Position numbers and translations under genes: made by a program
Notes under the pieces: model-generated
What the model saw: the letters and a program-made list of their open reading frames with translations, nothing else
Database searches by the model: none
What the model was told of the DNA's origin: nothing
Shown: positions 13,341-41,014 of the stretch, in pieces
Numbering within the stretch: the first letter of the stretch is position 1
How the letters are laid out: each line of letters begins with the position of its first letter
DNA from: Lingula anatina
Lineage: Eukaryota; Brachiopoda; Lingulata; Lingulida; Lingulidae
Direction of reading: 5' to 3'
DNA: 64,000 bases
Assembly (NCBI RefSeq): GCF_001039355.2
Contig: NW_019776054.1
Location: 38,792 to 102,791, forward strand

Positions 13341-14119
13341 GTTCTTATAACATAATAAACATAACAGTGACATAACACAGCTGATTTTTTCTTCTTTACT
13401 AAATAAATAGTTTGCGAAATAAATCATAAACTCCAGAAAATGACGATTATATAAGTCTAACTCTCACATTTATCAAAGACCTACAGTAGCTCCTTATAAA
13501 GTAAATATACAGTAATAACCCAATCTTTTCTTCCATTTATGAGAAGAATGTAATAAAATCTACTTATTTGCTTTCTAAATCAATCTATGAAGTCAAGGCA
13601 ATCCATGCTGAAGGCCTTCTAACTACACCTCATCAAGTAAGGTGTAACTTACTGACTTCTATGATATAATGGAGCTTTGGTCAGCATCCCTAAATTAATT
13701 TTGGTTACTAAATCGACCTTACTGTATTTATCTCATAATTACATTCAAACAAAATAAATTAATTAATTAATCAATAGATAAATAAATAGATAAATTAATA
13801 AGTAAGAAAACCTGATGTTTAAAATTCAAAACTAAGAAAACCTGGTGTTTGAAATTCAAATATTACAGTTATCAGGGCCTGTTAATTTGAAAGGATCCAT
13901 TTATCCAAATACACTGTCTCCCAACAGATTTTCAAAATTTGCAAAGAAATGGGGGAAAAAAGACCTACTTAACTTGTTATAAACAATACCAGAAATTTCC
14001 TACTTTATTTTGGGAACACTTCCTATGCAATCTTGAAGTTAGTGTCAGTGCCCATGTACCACCCCCCTTTCCAGCCCCATCTAAAGCTCCCTACCGATTA
14101 CACAACCGCGTAGAACACA

Positions 14120-14222
14120 TCAATCATTTTCATCATCAGTGTCACTGTTAGAGGGGATGGGGCCCATGTTGGAATGGCTTGCATAGTTTTGTGAAAGGGA
14201 TTCTTTTATCTCTGACTCTGTC
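14120..14222 (-). CDS. Possible terminal coding exon of an unknown gene
   Basis: On the minus strand a CAG acceptor (14223-14225) precedes an open frame that ends at TGA (14120-14122). The frame is serine- and acid-rich and ends in SNSDTDDEND. An AATAAA signal (14004-14009, minus) lies about 110 bases further on, and the local composition is richer in GC than the flanks. No upstream exon was found between here and the SMARCC 3' end, and I do not recognise the peptide. It could be chance; other frames are also partly open here. Confidence 0.22.
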
Positions 14223-16834
14223 CTGTTGAAATCGCGGGTGTAATATCACCAGATTCAATGCACACAGAGTCAACATAATCCTAATCTGTGCTGCTGAAAG
14301 TACTGCAGTGTATAATGGAAATATATATTCCCTTTTATTTTCCCTGCAGATACTGAGTACAGGAGCAATTCATATTCATGCAGAGTGAAAAAGTTGACCT
14401 TTGAATGGAGATGAGCTATATTTAACAAGCCAGACAAGAGTTAGTATTTAGAGACAGCTGTTCGTTATGTAATTCTTGGGGAAAGGACATTAAATGTTAA
14501 TTTTTTCCCTTTTTCCCCTCTATTGAGAATCCATTTCTCTAAGCTATTCAGTTAGGCTGAACAAAATCGTGATACCAAACTTGTAATCATTTCCCCTGTT
14601 TCATTGACCTGTTTCATTTTGTTTATCTAAAAAATAACTTTATTTCAATAAAAAACTGCAATAAACATTAAAAATCTAATCAAAGTCAAATTAAACTTCA
14701 GACAGTCTCATATCTCTAAATAATATATAGTCATTATTGTATTAACATTTTATGTCTCAGCATGGTACAATTCATTTAATATAGAAATATAGAAATTAGA
14801 TTGAATAACCTATAACTAAAACATGAACATGGTCTCTTTCAAATTGTCCACCAGTATAACAATGATATATCTTCTTTGTGTTTTCATACTTTGTTCACAC
14901 AAAGAAACTATACAATATTGTCTTTTCATAGGAAAAATTTTACTTGTCAGTCACAACTTTCAATACCACAGTGACAATGTGATCAATTATGCACTGATTG
15001 CTCAGCAAAGTTACATTGTTTAAATTTGTTTAGATGCTATGTCAGTTAGGCATATTTTTATCCATGAAAACATCACCTTCCTTAAAAAACAACAACAAGA
15101 ACTTACACATGTAGCACATTTCAACTAGATCTGTAAAAATTGCAGGAGGAGAAAACAATTTTTTTCAAGCATAACTGTCACATATAATTGTCAAATGGAA
15201 ACCTCATTTCATAAAAAAAAAAATGTCGATTGTGTTTATATGGACCAAAAGAACATTAGAATATAACCAGGGGAAAAAAACACACACACAAATGGATCCC
15301 TTATAAAAACACTCCTTAAATTAACTGGAAATAAAAAATAACACAGTAACCTAACTGTTGCAATTAGTGAGTCACCTGGGTAGGCCAAGAATGGGGAAGA
15401 TTTTTCTGCAGCAATATACGGGTCATTTTATGGCTGGACCTCTTCTCTTCAGCCACCTGTCATACGGGTGGACAAGCCAAGCTGTTATCATACCTGGCCA
15501 GCCTCTATTATTCATAGCTTGAATTATTTGTGAAGTTTCCTCTATGAATGGTTACCTAAGGGACAGTGGGTGCAAATGTGAANNNNNNNNNNNNNNNNNN
15601 NNNNNNNNNNNNNNNNNNNNNNNNNNNNNNNNNNNNNNNNNNNNNNNNNNNNNNNAAAAAAAAAATTTATTTGTTTATTATACCAAAAAATATAAACAAA
15701 AGAATAATTATGATAGTAATAAAAGAAAAAACTGCAAAAAAATATAGTCATATCACTAAGATGTAGAGGCTAAACTATTGGCAGAAGTCCAGTTGTTTTT
15801 AGAATTTTTTCTTTTTTTTTTGGTCATTGCGGCAACAAAAAACACTGGTCAATAAGGCAATTTCTGTTTTATGCTTACTGACAAGACATGGTGCAGCCTT
15901 CAGTCTGCAGTCAATCTGCAAATGGACGATTATGTAATATTCTCAGCAGCTCTTTGTGGACAGGTGAAGCCTGCCAAGTTCTCTAGAGAAACTAGTGAAA
16001 CCCAGTGAAACCCCAATTAAAGCCAACGACAGTGACATCTATTGGAGAAAAGAGTAACTACAGTAGTGCCATTGCCTGTTTGCATGATGATAGTGATATT
16101 TACTGCACAAAAGAATTATCCAAGGATGGCTATTAAGTATTATTATTATTATCATGAGGATCAAGGCTGAATTTATTTTAATTTTTTCACCCTTATCACA
16201 AACCAGGTGCAACCAGTAATCTAGATTCTCTAGTCCCATAGAAGGCCACGTATAGTTAATGGTCTTAATGGACCTTAATATTTGTGAATGACACTGTAAT
16301 CTTGCAGTTCACTTGAAACAAATGGACATGCACATTTATTTTTATCTAATTTTGAACCAGCTGTCATTTTTTTCAAAGCACTCTCTGCAATCGAATTTAG
16401 TTTACAGGTGCTTTATTAACATATATTTTGGGGGACATGCTAATTTTTTCTTTTGCAGTATCTTTCAAAAAATCCTTTCATTTTATTCTCTTTGCTAGGG
16501 TGTTTATGTTATTGCCTTTGTTGGAATATTAGTTAAAAACCCAACTAAAAAAATGGACCGATTCTGATAAAATTTTCTGAATTTGTATAAAAAAAGAACT
16601 TACTACGAATACATTAGATTTTGTTGGTGATCCATAAATTAATCTTAATTAATATTGAGAACTGAGGTATGTTGATACAAGATTGCACTCACGGTTTAAA
16701 AATCAAAATTTTCACTTCCAAGTCAAACTACACATCACTGCAGTCTTTTCCCATTAAAAATACACAATTAAGTTAATTTCAAACAGACAACAAGAAAAAG
16801 ACAGAGAGACAAAACTGAAAAATATCACAAATCT
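14223..16834. other. Intergenic stretch with regulatory-looking patches
   Basis: No gene was found. Bases about 14337-14480 and 15355-15540 are less AT-rich and non-repetitive. The second holds an overlapping AP-1 site (TGAGTCA, 15368-15374) and E-box (CACCTG, 15373-15378). An assembly gap occupies 15583-15655. Confidence 0.4.
15583..15655. other. Assembly gap (73 N)
   Basis: An N-run followed by an A-run. Open frames spanning it are meaningless. Confidence 0.99.
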
Positions 16835-18233
16835 TGTACGTTACCAGTTTATTTTATAGATAATAATTCTATGTATCTACATACAAAAGTTGTACCATTC
16901 TGTGGTACTTTGGGTAAAAATGTACTTATTGACAAACATTTATATCAAGTCTTATTGATCATCCCGAATGCAAATGCTACATAACTAATGGCAGTTATAT
17001 TTTACAAGACATAGACACTAGTAACTATCATTAGCACCTATAACTATCCTAAGTCAGAATGAATACAGTAATACAAAAATATGACAACATTCACATCTTC
17101 TCAACTGAGAATATGACGAAAGCAATTGAGAAAATTTCTTCAGGCCAATTTTAAAGAAAAGTTGATGCTTTTTTTCTTTCCTTGGTGGTTGGAGCAGTGG
17201 TAGAAATCTTGTTGTTCTAATTTTTCCCATAGAGGCAACTCCACACAATGCTGCCACCTACATATCAGAAGAGCCCATTACTGTGCTGCCACCTACATAT
17301 CAGAAGAGCCCATTAATGTGCTGCCACCTACATATCAGAAGAGCCCATTACTAGCTGCTGTCACCTATACATAACCTTTGCTGCCACTCATGATCATAGC
17401 TCTATTAAATTGTGTCATGAAGTTAACAAGCCTTCTTTAAGGAAGAACAACTTACAATCACATACAATGGATTTTCTTGTTTTTGTGTGCAATGGAACTG
17501 ATATTCAATACAGAGGCATTAATTCATTTGTTAGAAGTTAAGAGTTCGACAAATAACGAGGGTTAACTAGATTCACATCTGCCAACACACATTCACATCC
17601 AAGTTGTTCTTTAGGGAAAAATTCCACAATGCTCACCAAAGTCAAGAGAAATTTCTATTCATGTTTTTTTTTTGTGGACAGGCTTTTAAATGAAATACAG
17701 AACAACTGTGATGAAAAAGCCTAGACTTCTTGATGATAACGCTCCCCCCTACCTTAGGAACTTCCTGTGAGGGCATGGATGATGCACACCTATTGTTTCT
17801 TTCATGACACTGATGGGGCTTGTATTAATACCTCAGATACTGCTGCCATCTACAGTCCATGGTACTGTGGGGCAGGTTGTGAGAGCACACTATTGGCATG
17901 TTCAGCTTTGTTATAGTTGCATTACTTGTGACAATACAGCACAATGGCTGTGACATTTGCCATCTCAGTTATACACTAAAGTATGAATTATTTTCAGTCA
18001 AATTATGACAATTAAGACAAATTGTCTGTAGAGAAGAACTGGAGCAGCTACTTAAATTCTGTAAGGCGTGGCACAGTGACAGCAATTTGTATTACTTCTT
18101 GTTCACAACTGAGCTATGTACCCATAATGTGTGGAAAGTTCTATCTGATAGCGCAGGTGCATAGTGTATAGGTTTCTATTACGTTTGGTATGGCAAGCCT
18201 CTAGTAAGTATAAATTCACGTTTCACCATTCTA
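16835..18233 (-). other. Presumed SMARCC 3' untranslated region
   Basis: The stretch downstream of the SMARCC stop has no other gene. The first plausible far polyadenylation signal on the minus strand is AATAAA at 16848-16853, which would give a 3' UTR of about 1.4 kb. Nearer variants cannot be excluded without transcripts. Confidence 0.4.
17249..17353. repeat. 35-bp minisatellite in the SMARCC 3' region
   Basis: Three units with a 35-bp period start at 17249, 17284 and 17319. Each contains tgctgccacctacatatc and agaagagcccatta. Looser ctgccatctac motifs follow near 17840. Confidence 0.85.
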
Positions 18234-34352
<16,119 letters not shown>

Positions 34353-35602
34353 GTTGATCGGAAGTGGTTACCGCACTGCAGTAAAAACGGATGTATATAC
34401 ACAAAAATTAGTTCCAGAAAAATCTCTAACAAAATCTATCCTTGTGATTAATTCAATTTCTAACATACACAAGGTCATGTTCAATACATTTTGTATCACT
34501 TTTTCAAAAACTAATGGGATATTTTATTAACTAAAAGACTTAATGTTACCTGATAAGTTGTATTATAAATCCGCACGCACATGTTTGGTGAAACGTCCCG
34601 GAATGTGGTAGTAGTGCTTGTACGTGATTGTGTTCTAGTAAAAGCTGCGTAAATACGTAGGCCCTACATTTTATCCTGCTGTAGACTTCTAGTTTATACA
34701 AAGGATTCTTACATTATAGCTAAAAATACATTTGGAAGCTGAATCTCATTTAGCCGATGCAATTATTTGTTCTTTATCGATTCGAGGGGGCCTATTTAGC
34801 CTACTCAGTGCCTAATGCAAGGACGTGCGTCACATTTTTTCTTTATTTATAATGCCCGGTCTAATGACCTGTCTTAGATCTATTTTTCTATTTGACCAAA
34901 ATGTATATTTCCTGACAAAGCTAATGCTGAATTTCAAATTCACAAATTCTTCAATTAAACGCGATTAAAAGATGTAAACAGACCTAGGCCTATATTCCAA
35001 ATCCAGCTAACCTAACCATGCAAGCATGCGTTTAGGTCTATTGACATAACTGTTTATATCGCCACGGGTGAATTATCGTAAACAAATAAACGTCAAATTT
35101 AAAATAAAAATGTACCTGTTGTATGCTTTGAAAATGAAGATATATTTTAATAAAATCTGAAACAAAATACTTGACTTCACACTTTTACCATTCGATGTCT
35201 ATTCTGAGACAATTATAATAAATAAAAAACTACAATATAAGCTGTCAATCCCTAACCTTAAGCTTACCCATTAAAACCCACCAAAATATGAAAATAATAA
35301 CGCCACCCCCTAATTTCTGTTAACGTCAACTGTACCTACATTTTTAAAACTTTGTATAAAATCTGAAAAAATGCAAAAAAAAAAAAAAAAAAAAAAAAAA
35401 AGACTCTTTACAAGTCTACAAAATAGGCTTCAGTAAAAATCAGGTGTCAGATGTTTTCAAAGGGTCAATTAGAAAAAAGCTTTTTTTTTTGTTTTATAAG
35501 TTAACAACTATTAGCAATAGGCCTGTAAGTTATTGTTTGAGGAGGATGAAGCGATCTGACATGAGAAAATGGAATACATTTTTCTTTTCTTTTTTCCTTA
35601 TC

Positions 35603-35641
<39 letters not shown>

Positions 35642-36810
35642 TCCTTCCTTCCTTCCTTCTCTCCTATCTTCTTTCTTTTTTTTTCTTGAAATTAATAAAC
35701 AAATAATCATTGCGTTGATCATTTTCCATTGCAGTGTTTGTATTCAATGTAACCGGGTCTTTGGTCTGACACCGTTCACGTACATGAAACGAATCAACAT
35801 TTTTCTTGTTCCGCTCTAAAAGCTATATCTTAGAATTTATCAAATTGCTCATTCTCACCTTGGCTCGTGAATTTGTCACTTTTTTTCAAGATCTGCCAAC
35901 AACAGAAGGATGTGTAAGGAAATTTGAATGAGATGGATAAAACCAGAGTTCAAACTGGGTTATCTGTTTTCATATCGGTAAACAGACTTCGGTAACCCAA
36001 CACCAGCAGGTGATTTAGCCCTTCAAAAAGCCCAAAGTAGCATTCTACGTATACTTTGTGGTTATTATTTTGTTTGGTGTCGTCTTCATCACCCCCATTT
36101 ACTAATATTTTTTACAATAAAGACCATATTACTCAAATTTTAAAGATATGGTACCATTTCATATTCGCCATGCTACGTGATCTTCAAGTGCTGATGCATC
36201 GCATAATGCTAGCAATGAAATGAATGGGAAATTTATTTTATTCACATTAAAATACTAAACAATGTCAAAATATTCTATAAATTGTCAAAATTATTCCCAA
36301 GTGACTTAAACAATGTCAAGTTGGTGCATTTTTGAGACGGAAACGTCGAAAACTGTCTAAATATGATATTGAGAGACAATAACATTAAAATGATTTGACG
36401 GCCATCGAGTGGATGAGTGTGTTTGTTACCACTTTCTAAATATTCGAAATAAAATACTTAAACCTGACGGAGAGTTACTATTTTTTTACGAATGGTATTC
36501 CAATATACTGTAATTTGATAATCAATGGGAATTCAGTAGGGTTATACACATAAATTATGAAAATTTTGCGTTTTATTACGCTTTAATCTAAATGTCACAG
36601 GTATTTCGTCGGTTTACCATTGATATATTCCCTGAACAGACTGTCGCATATACTTAACATTTTCAAAATTGAATCATCAACTTGTCTACTTTGTTTTAAA
36701 GTCAACCTTCTATATAGCATTCATTGATGTAATGCATAAAAATTCATCTTTATTAGACAAAGAAGCACACATTGAGTTAAAGGCGGACTCCATATTGCAA
36801 TTTTCGTAGT
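34353..36810. other. Interval between SMARCC start and histone H1
   Basis: Holds the SMARCC 5' flank (no TATA box; possible noncoding first exon or promoter near 34370-34640) and noncoding DNA. A 27-base A-run lies at 35375-35401 and a polypyrimidine tract (TTTC/CTTC repeats) at 35578-35690. No other gene was found. Confidence 0.45.
35578..35690. repeat. Polypyrimidine TTTC/CTTC tract
   Basis: About 110 bases almost wholly of T and C, with a TTTC microsatellite core passing into CTTC. Such tracts can form triplex DNA; that is inference. Confidence 0.85.
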
Positions 36811-36865
36811 ATTGGAGGTGGTGTGTTCTAACAGGTCCGCGCGCACGCTTTAACTTTGGGCGCGA
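36811..36865 (+). promoter_or_regulatory. Histone H1 promoter elements
   Basis: Upstream of H1 lie an inverted CCAAT box (ATTGG, 36811-36815), an inverted H1-box-like AC element (TGTGTTC, 36822-36828; the vertebrate H1 box is AAACACA) and an E2F-like site (TTTGGGCGCGA, 36855-36865). The order AC box, GC/E2F site, start resembles known S-phase H1 promoters. Assignments are by motif only. Confidence 0.45.
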
Positions 36866-36945
36866 TACACCAGCTTAATCATACCTTTTAACGTCACTGA
36901 CTATAGAAGATATACGCGGATTTTCCACAAGAAGAAGTCGTCGAA

Positions 36946-37518
36946 ATGGCCGATGCTGCTCCCGCCTCACCACAGAAGAAAGCCAAAGCTGCCAAGCCAA
37001 AGGCCAAGGCACCCGCTGCCCACCCTAAGGTCGCTGATATGGTCGTCGCTGCCATCGCCGCTCTGAAGGAACGCGGTGGCTCCTCCGGCCAGGCCATCAA
37101 GAAGTACATCGCCGCCAACTACAAGGTAGATGTCGTGAAGATCACACCTTTCATCAAGAAGTATTTGAAGAAGGCTGTTGCTGACGGAAAGCTTGTTCAG
37201 ACCAAGGGCAAGGGTGCCTCTGGCTCTTTCAAGCTCAGTGCTGCCGCCAAGAAGCCAGCAGCCAAGCCCAAGAAAGTGAAGAAGCCCAAGGCCGAAAAAC
37301 CAAAGAAGGTGAAGAAAGCTAAGAGCCCCAAGAAGGCAAAGAAACCCGCCGGCGAAAAGAAGGCTGCCAAAGCAAAGAAAGCAAAGTCTCCAAAGAAGGC
37401 CAAGGTTGCCAAGCCTAAGGCAGCTAAGAAGCCCAAGTCTCCCAAGAAGGCCGTCAAGAAAGCCGCCAAGCCCAAGGTGAAGAAGTCTCCCAAGAAGGCC
37501 AAGGCTGCTAAGAAGTAA
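36946..37518 (+). CDS. H1: Histone H1 linker histone
   Basis: Linker histone that binds nucleosomal DNA at entry and exit and compacts chromatin. The single-exon 190-residue frame starts in the context cgaaATGG. Residues 1-25 form a short Ala/Lys/Pro tail. About 26-98 form the winged-helix globular domain ([56 protein letters not shown]). Residues 99-190 form a Lys/Ala/Pro tail with repeated SPKKAK motifs, which are CDK and DNA-binding sites. The typical histone 3' stem-loop follows, so this is a replication-dependent type. Codons are GC-rich compared with the surroundings, as expected for a highly expressed histone gene. It stands alone here, with no core histone genes nearby. Confidence 0.97.
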   Translation: MADAAPASPQKKAKAAKPKAKAPAAHPKVADMVVAAIAALKERGGSSGQAIKKYIAANYKVDVVKITPFIKKYLKKAVADGKLVQTKGKGASGSFKLSAAAKKPAAKPKKVKKPKAEKPKKVKKAKSPKKAKKPAGEKKAAKAKKAKSPKKAKVAKPKAAKKPKSPKKAVKKAAKPKVKKSPKKAKAAKK

Positions 37519-37547
37519 ATACTTCTCTGTTGTCTTCACAACTTAAC

Positions 37548-37586
37548 GGCCCTTATCAGGGCCACCCCAATTTTCCAAGAAAAGCT
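37548..37586 (+). promoter_or_regulatory. Histone mRNA 3' stem-loop and downstream element
   Basis: Bases 37548-37563 (ggcccttatcagggcc) form the 6-bp stem and 4-base loop bound by SLBP, 30 bases after the H1 stop. A purine-rich element (ccaagaaaag, about 37576-37585) follows at the spacing expected for U7 snRNA pairing. Confidence 0.93.
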
Positions 37587-38491
37587 TTACCATATGTTCA
37601 CAAAAATGTTCAATATTGTTTATTTTCTTTCAGAGCTGCAAGTCACTTCATGTGACTTTTATCTAAATCCACAGTTAATTAAAAAGACTGATATTTAGAT
37701 AGATGACCGTTAAAGCATGAAATCTCATTGCTTCTAGCTGACCACGCTCAGCACGGTAAATATAAATTTCAATAACTTGGCATCAGCAGGTCAACACGAA
37801 GCTCCAAGGCCCTCTTTTTTTTTTTAAACCGAAGTGTGGAGACTGTCCTCTGTATTTGTTACTTTACACCCGAGTCTCCCAACAGATACACTCAACTACG
37901 AAAAAAAAAACTACAAAAATCTAGCGCAGGAGTATCTCAAAATAGTGAATATTTCAGGGAAGATAGACTAAGAAACGATTTAAATTAGATGACAGGCGCC
38001 TGTTATATTTTCAAAGTCTGTAATGAAAACAAATCGTAGGAGAACCGGATGACCTGTATAGGCTTCTCCCGAACATAATATTTACAAGCACCCATGGGCT
38101 CGGGAATCGAGTTGAGGTCTTCCCCTCCCCTCCCCTTCCCTTCCCCTCCCCCTAAACATTTTGCGCTTAAATCATATTCATCATCATTAAGTTAAAAGTT
38201 GTATAGAATGTGTTTGTGGGATGGAATCCATTTACGGTAGACTTTAGGAATTAGTAACTACGATTAATAATTTAATATTCCTTTATTCCAACTTTTATGC
38301 AGTTGCATGTATAATAGACATCGAAATATAAATAGTTCAACACAAAATTTTAACCCACTTCATCATTTCATGAACAAGCAGAATTTAAAAAAACAGCTAT
38401 TCCAAGGGACAGCTGTGAAAGGCAACTGGCAGTGGCTAGTTTAGGGACTGGCCGCTACAACTCGAACGCTGAACCCGTCCATTGTAGTTTT
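37587..38491. other. Interval between H1 and lectin A
   Basis: No gene. It contains the lectin A polyadenylation signal (AATAAA on the minus strand, 38282-38287) and probably its 3' UTR. Confidence 0.5.
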
Positions 38492-40836
38492 CTACACTGA
38501 AAAGATAAGAATGAAAGAAAAACTAGATAGTGGCTTTCGTTACTAAATGGCACAACAACATCCTACGTAAAAACAATAAAATGGGGAGGGGGGGATTTTA
38601 TAAGTACACGTAGATAGATAGATAAAAAGTTGAGATAGGCATAAATTAAAGTCGAACTAGGTACCCAGACAGATAGGGGCATGTCTATCAATATTATATT
38701 ATTTCAATTAGAACAACGAAGTGTTCTTTGTACCTCTTGGTCCTTTACAAATGTAGGGAAGTTTCCATTCGCAGCTCAGGTCGTTCATCTGAGCGTTGCC
38801 GATTACAATAGCACAATCTTCGTTGCCGCCCCAATTATTAGGCTCTCCAGGCGCCCAATTTCTGCATAAAATGGAACAAGAAAAGGATGTGAAGTAACTT
38901 TTCATAAAAGCATAAATGTCAACTCAAAATGACATTTAGTGGTCACCTCACGATCAATGATAATCGGCATTGCTTCAAATCTCAACACTGTCTCAACAAA
39001 CACAATGTCTAACGACCTGTGTGTATAGGCCTGTCAAACATCAACCAAAAGATAAATCGTGCGCAAAATAATTATTTAAACATAACTGTTATATGTGATA
39101 AAAAAGTAACTTCAAAATTTAAAAATGCATTTATGCTCTTAAGCAATGTAATTCTCTGGCAGCCTACTAAAAGCGTGTTCATAAAAAATAGCAACCAGAG
39201 GCTACGTTAACCCCCCCCCTCCCCTGCGCTTTTGACGATGTGGTTGAAAGAATTGAGAGAGCGAAGGAAATACTGCAGAAGCTAAGAGAGGAAGCTGCCA
39301 TTGTTATCTTGTCTTTGATAATTTATTATGTCACGTAGCTTACACAATTTTCGCGTCATACGGGGTATCGTCTGACCAAATCCACTTGCCGTCTGTCTGC
39401 AGGTCATTTAGTCCGCACCAGAAGGCAGACGACTTCATTTTAGAGAGGACCCAGTACTGAAATTAAAAAAAAATAAATAAATGAAATTGTCATAGAAAAT
39501 CAGAAAAGAAAACGTAATAATTGTAAAATCAATAATGTTTTTAACGTTGCGTTGCTCTCAGAATGAGAGAATGAAAGGGCTGAAAGCGGCTACCACGTGT
39601 TGTTATTCATCGCACGATTTGAATTTTTGTGTCCGGTTTGGTACATGTATATAAATTAAAGACCAAATAAGACAAAAATGCTAATGTTGTCGGAAGGTCG
39701 TTTACTTGAGTAAGAAAGGGCGCATATTTGGCATGTTTTTCACATTTTGAGCAAATCAGAGTACCAAATATTGCAGTCTGTTTCATATTTATCTACTGTC
39801 GAACCAATACTATAATAGCTCTCCAAATATTCCATCATATTTAGCAAATGACAACTCCACCTCCTATTTCAATCGAGGACAGATGTGTCCTAAATTACCT
39901 TTTCGGCCATTGACTGATAAGATAACAAGTTAGCACCCTTCTGCTCACAGTCTTCTAAAGCGGCTGACCAGGTTTTCTTCACGTTTTCTCTCGAGTTGAA
40001 CTGGTAGCACATGCCAGTGACTCCACAATATAGCCACCCTGCTGGGCATACTGAGGAGAAGAGAAACATTTGCGATAGATTTTTTAAAAGTAAAAAACCA
40101 GGTTTACAGCCCGTGAGACATTTCCTATGTTTTGAATAGGAAACTGAATGTCCATGCTGTTTCTTGAATTGGTGATGCACGCTTTGAAATCATTGGCGGA
40201 TACTGGGTTGATGGTTGGGGAGGAGGAGGGGGAGGGGGGGGGGCAGAATACTGTATCTCTCGTTTACCAAAATCAAATCGGGTCCCTTTGAAAATACTAA
40301 TCAGAGACCCACCGAAGAGGAGAAAAATGCCCAAGCAGTAGCTTATTTCCAACTAGAAAAGCACTCCGAGAGCGCAGACCTCCGCCAAGGCAGCGATTTT
40401 TGATTATTATTGATTGATTATTGATCCGGATCACCACCAAAAACTAATAATTTCTAAGTTAACCCATTTCTGACCTACCCTGAAATTTTCATCAAAATCG
40501 GTCCATAACGTTTTGAGTTATGTTGATAACAAACAGAGTTATGACAGACAGACAAACAGAGGTGAAAACATAACCTTGGCGGAGGTAATAATATTTGGGG
40601 TGTGACTGGAGCAAATAGCTGGAACCCCTTTTAAGGGTCTTAAAAATTTACAGTGATATTTTGTCACAAGATCCAAATCAACTTACCACACTAAAATAAA
40701 TCACATTTAGCCTGCTAACATTGCCATTATAATTGTGACATTTACAAACACGGATACCCACTCGCTTGATCACGTTAAATATTTAGACGCATCTAAAGCG
40801 GAATCGAAATCCCGAAAACGCGCGTGCGCGCGCACG

Positions 40837-40872
<36 letters not shown>

Positions 40873-41005
40873 GACAGAGTCGAGAATGCACAGAAAAATG
40901 AAGAATACGTAGCAAGTCCTCTTTGTTGCTGCTCTTACCATTTGTATCCTGGGAGTTCGTGGTTAAGCTGAGTGAAAGAAGAACAAGACACACAGATGAT
41001 TTCAT
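38492..41005 (-). CDS. Secreted C-type lectin A
   Basis: Predicted secreted Ca-dependent sugar-binding protein of about 154 residues. Exons (minus): 40939-41005, 39899-40050, 39344-39456, 38734-38861, and a last exon ending at TAG 38492-38494 (entered at 38496). Phases 1,0,2,1 are consistent. Start MKSSVCLVLL opens a signal peptide; an in-frame ATG at 41014 would add three residues. The single CTLD has the long-form N-terminal hairpin (CPAGW), C1 (EDCEQ), WCGLND, the EPN sugar motif (WAPGEPNNWGGNEDC), C3 (LSC) and C4 (YICK). EPN usually marks mannose-type specificity. The usual WND triplet is MND. The exon 4 donor (GTACAA) is weak; without it the frame reads on to TAA at about 38708. Lectin B at 44-48 kb is its paralogue. 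Confidence 0.85.
40379..40585. mobile_element. Interspersed repeat with 12-bp inverted ends
   Basis: The ends cctccgccaagg and ccttggcggagg are perfect inverted copies. The inside has the motif catcaaaatcggtccataac and tandem agacagacaaacag, features I associate with a widespread marine-invertebrate repeat, often seen as an RTE-type LINE tail. It lies in lectin A intron 1. Class assignment is from memory. Confidence 0.5.
40818..40870. repeat. 53-bp alternating purine-pyrimidine (CG/CA) tract
   Basis: Strict purine-pyrimidine alternation starting with CG-rich steps and passing into (CA)n, in lectin A intron 1 about 70 bp from the exon 1 donor. Strong potential for left-handed Z-DNA. Confidence 0.85.
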
Positions 41006-41014
41006 TTCGATCAT

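Larger units (their letters stand above)
4686..14119. other. Long AT-rich intergenic region, no gene found
   Basis: About 9.4 kb without a convincing coding exon. Open frames here are short, start at random methionines and are rich in F, K, N and I. The region holds foldback copies (5585-5662, 13188-13340), a diverged repeat pair (9923-10007, 12184-12267), CAAA and TA microsatellites (9358-9396, 10891-10908, 12028-12038), and non-repetitive, less AT-rich patches near 5980-6130, 7690-7840, 7900-8050 and 10540-10740 that could be conserved noncoding DNA. Confidence 0.5.

Noticed and set aside
15542-15766. Open frames crossing the N-runs at 15.6 and 55.6 kb
   Set aside because: They are extended only by unknown bases.
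10576-17351. A 17-bp word (agaagagcccattacta) at about 10579 and in the 17.3-kb minisatellite
   Set aside because: The similarity does not extend beyond the word; no family supported.
36967-37539. Long antisense open frames across histone H1
   Set aside because: Shadows created by the Lys/Ala/Pro codon pattern of H1 on the other strand; Leu/Gly-rich and without homology.
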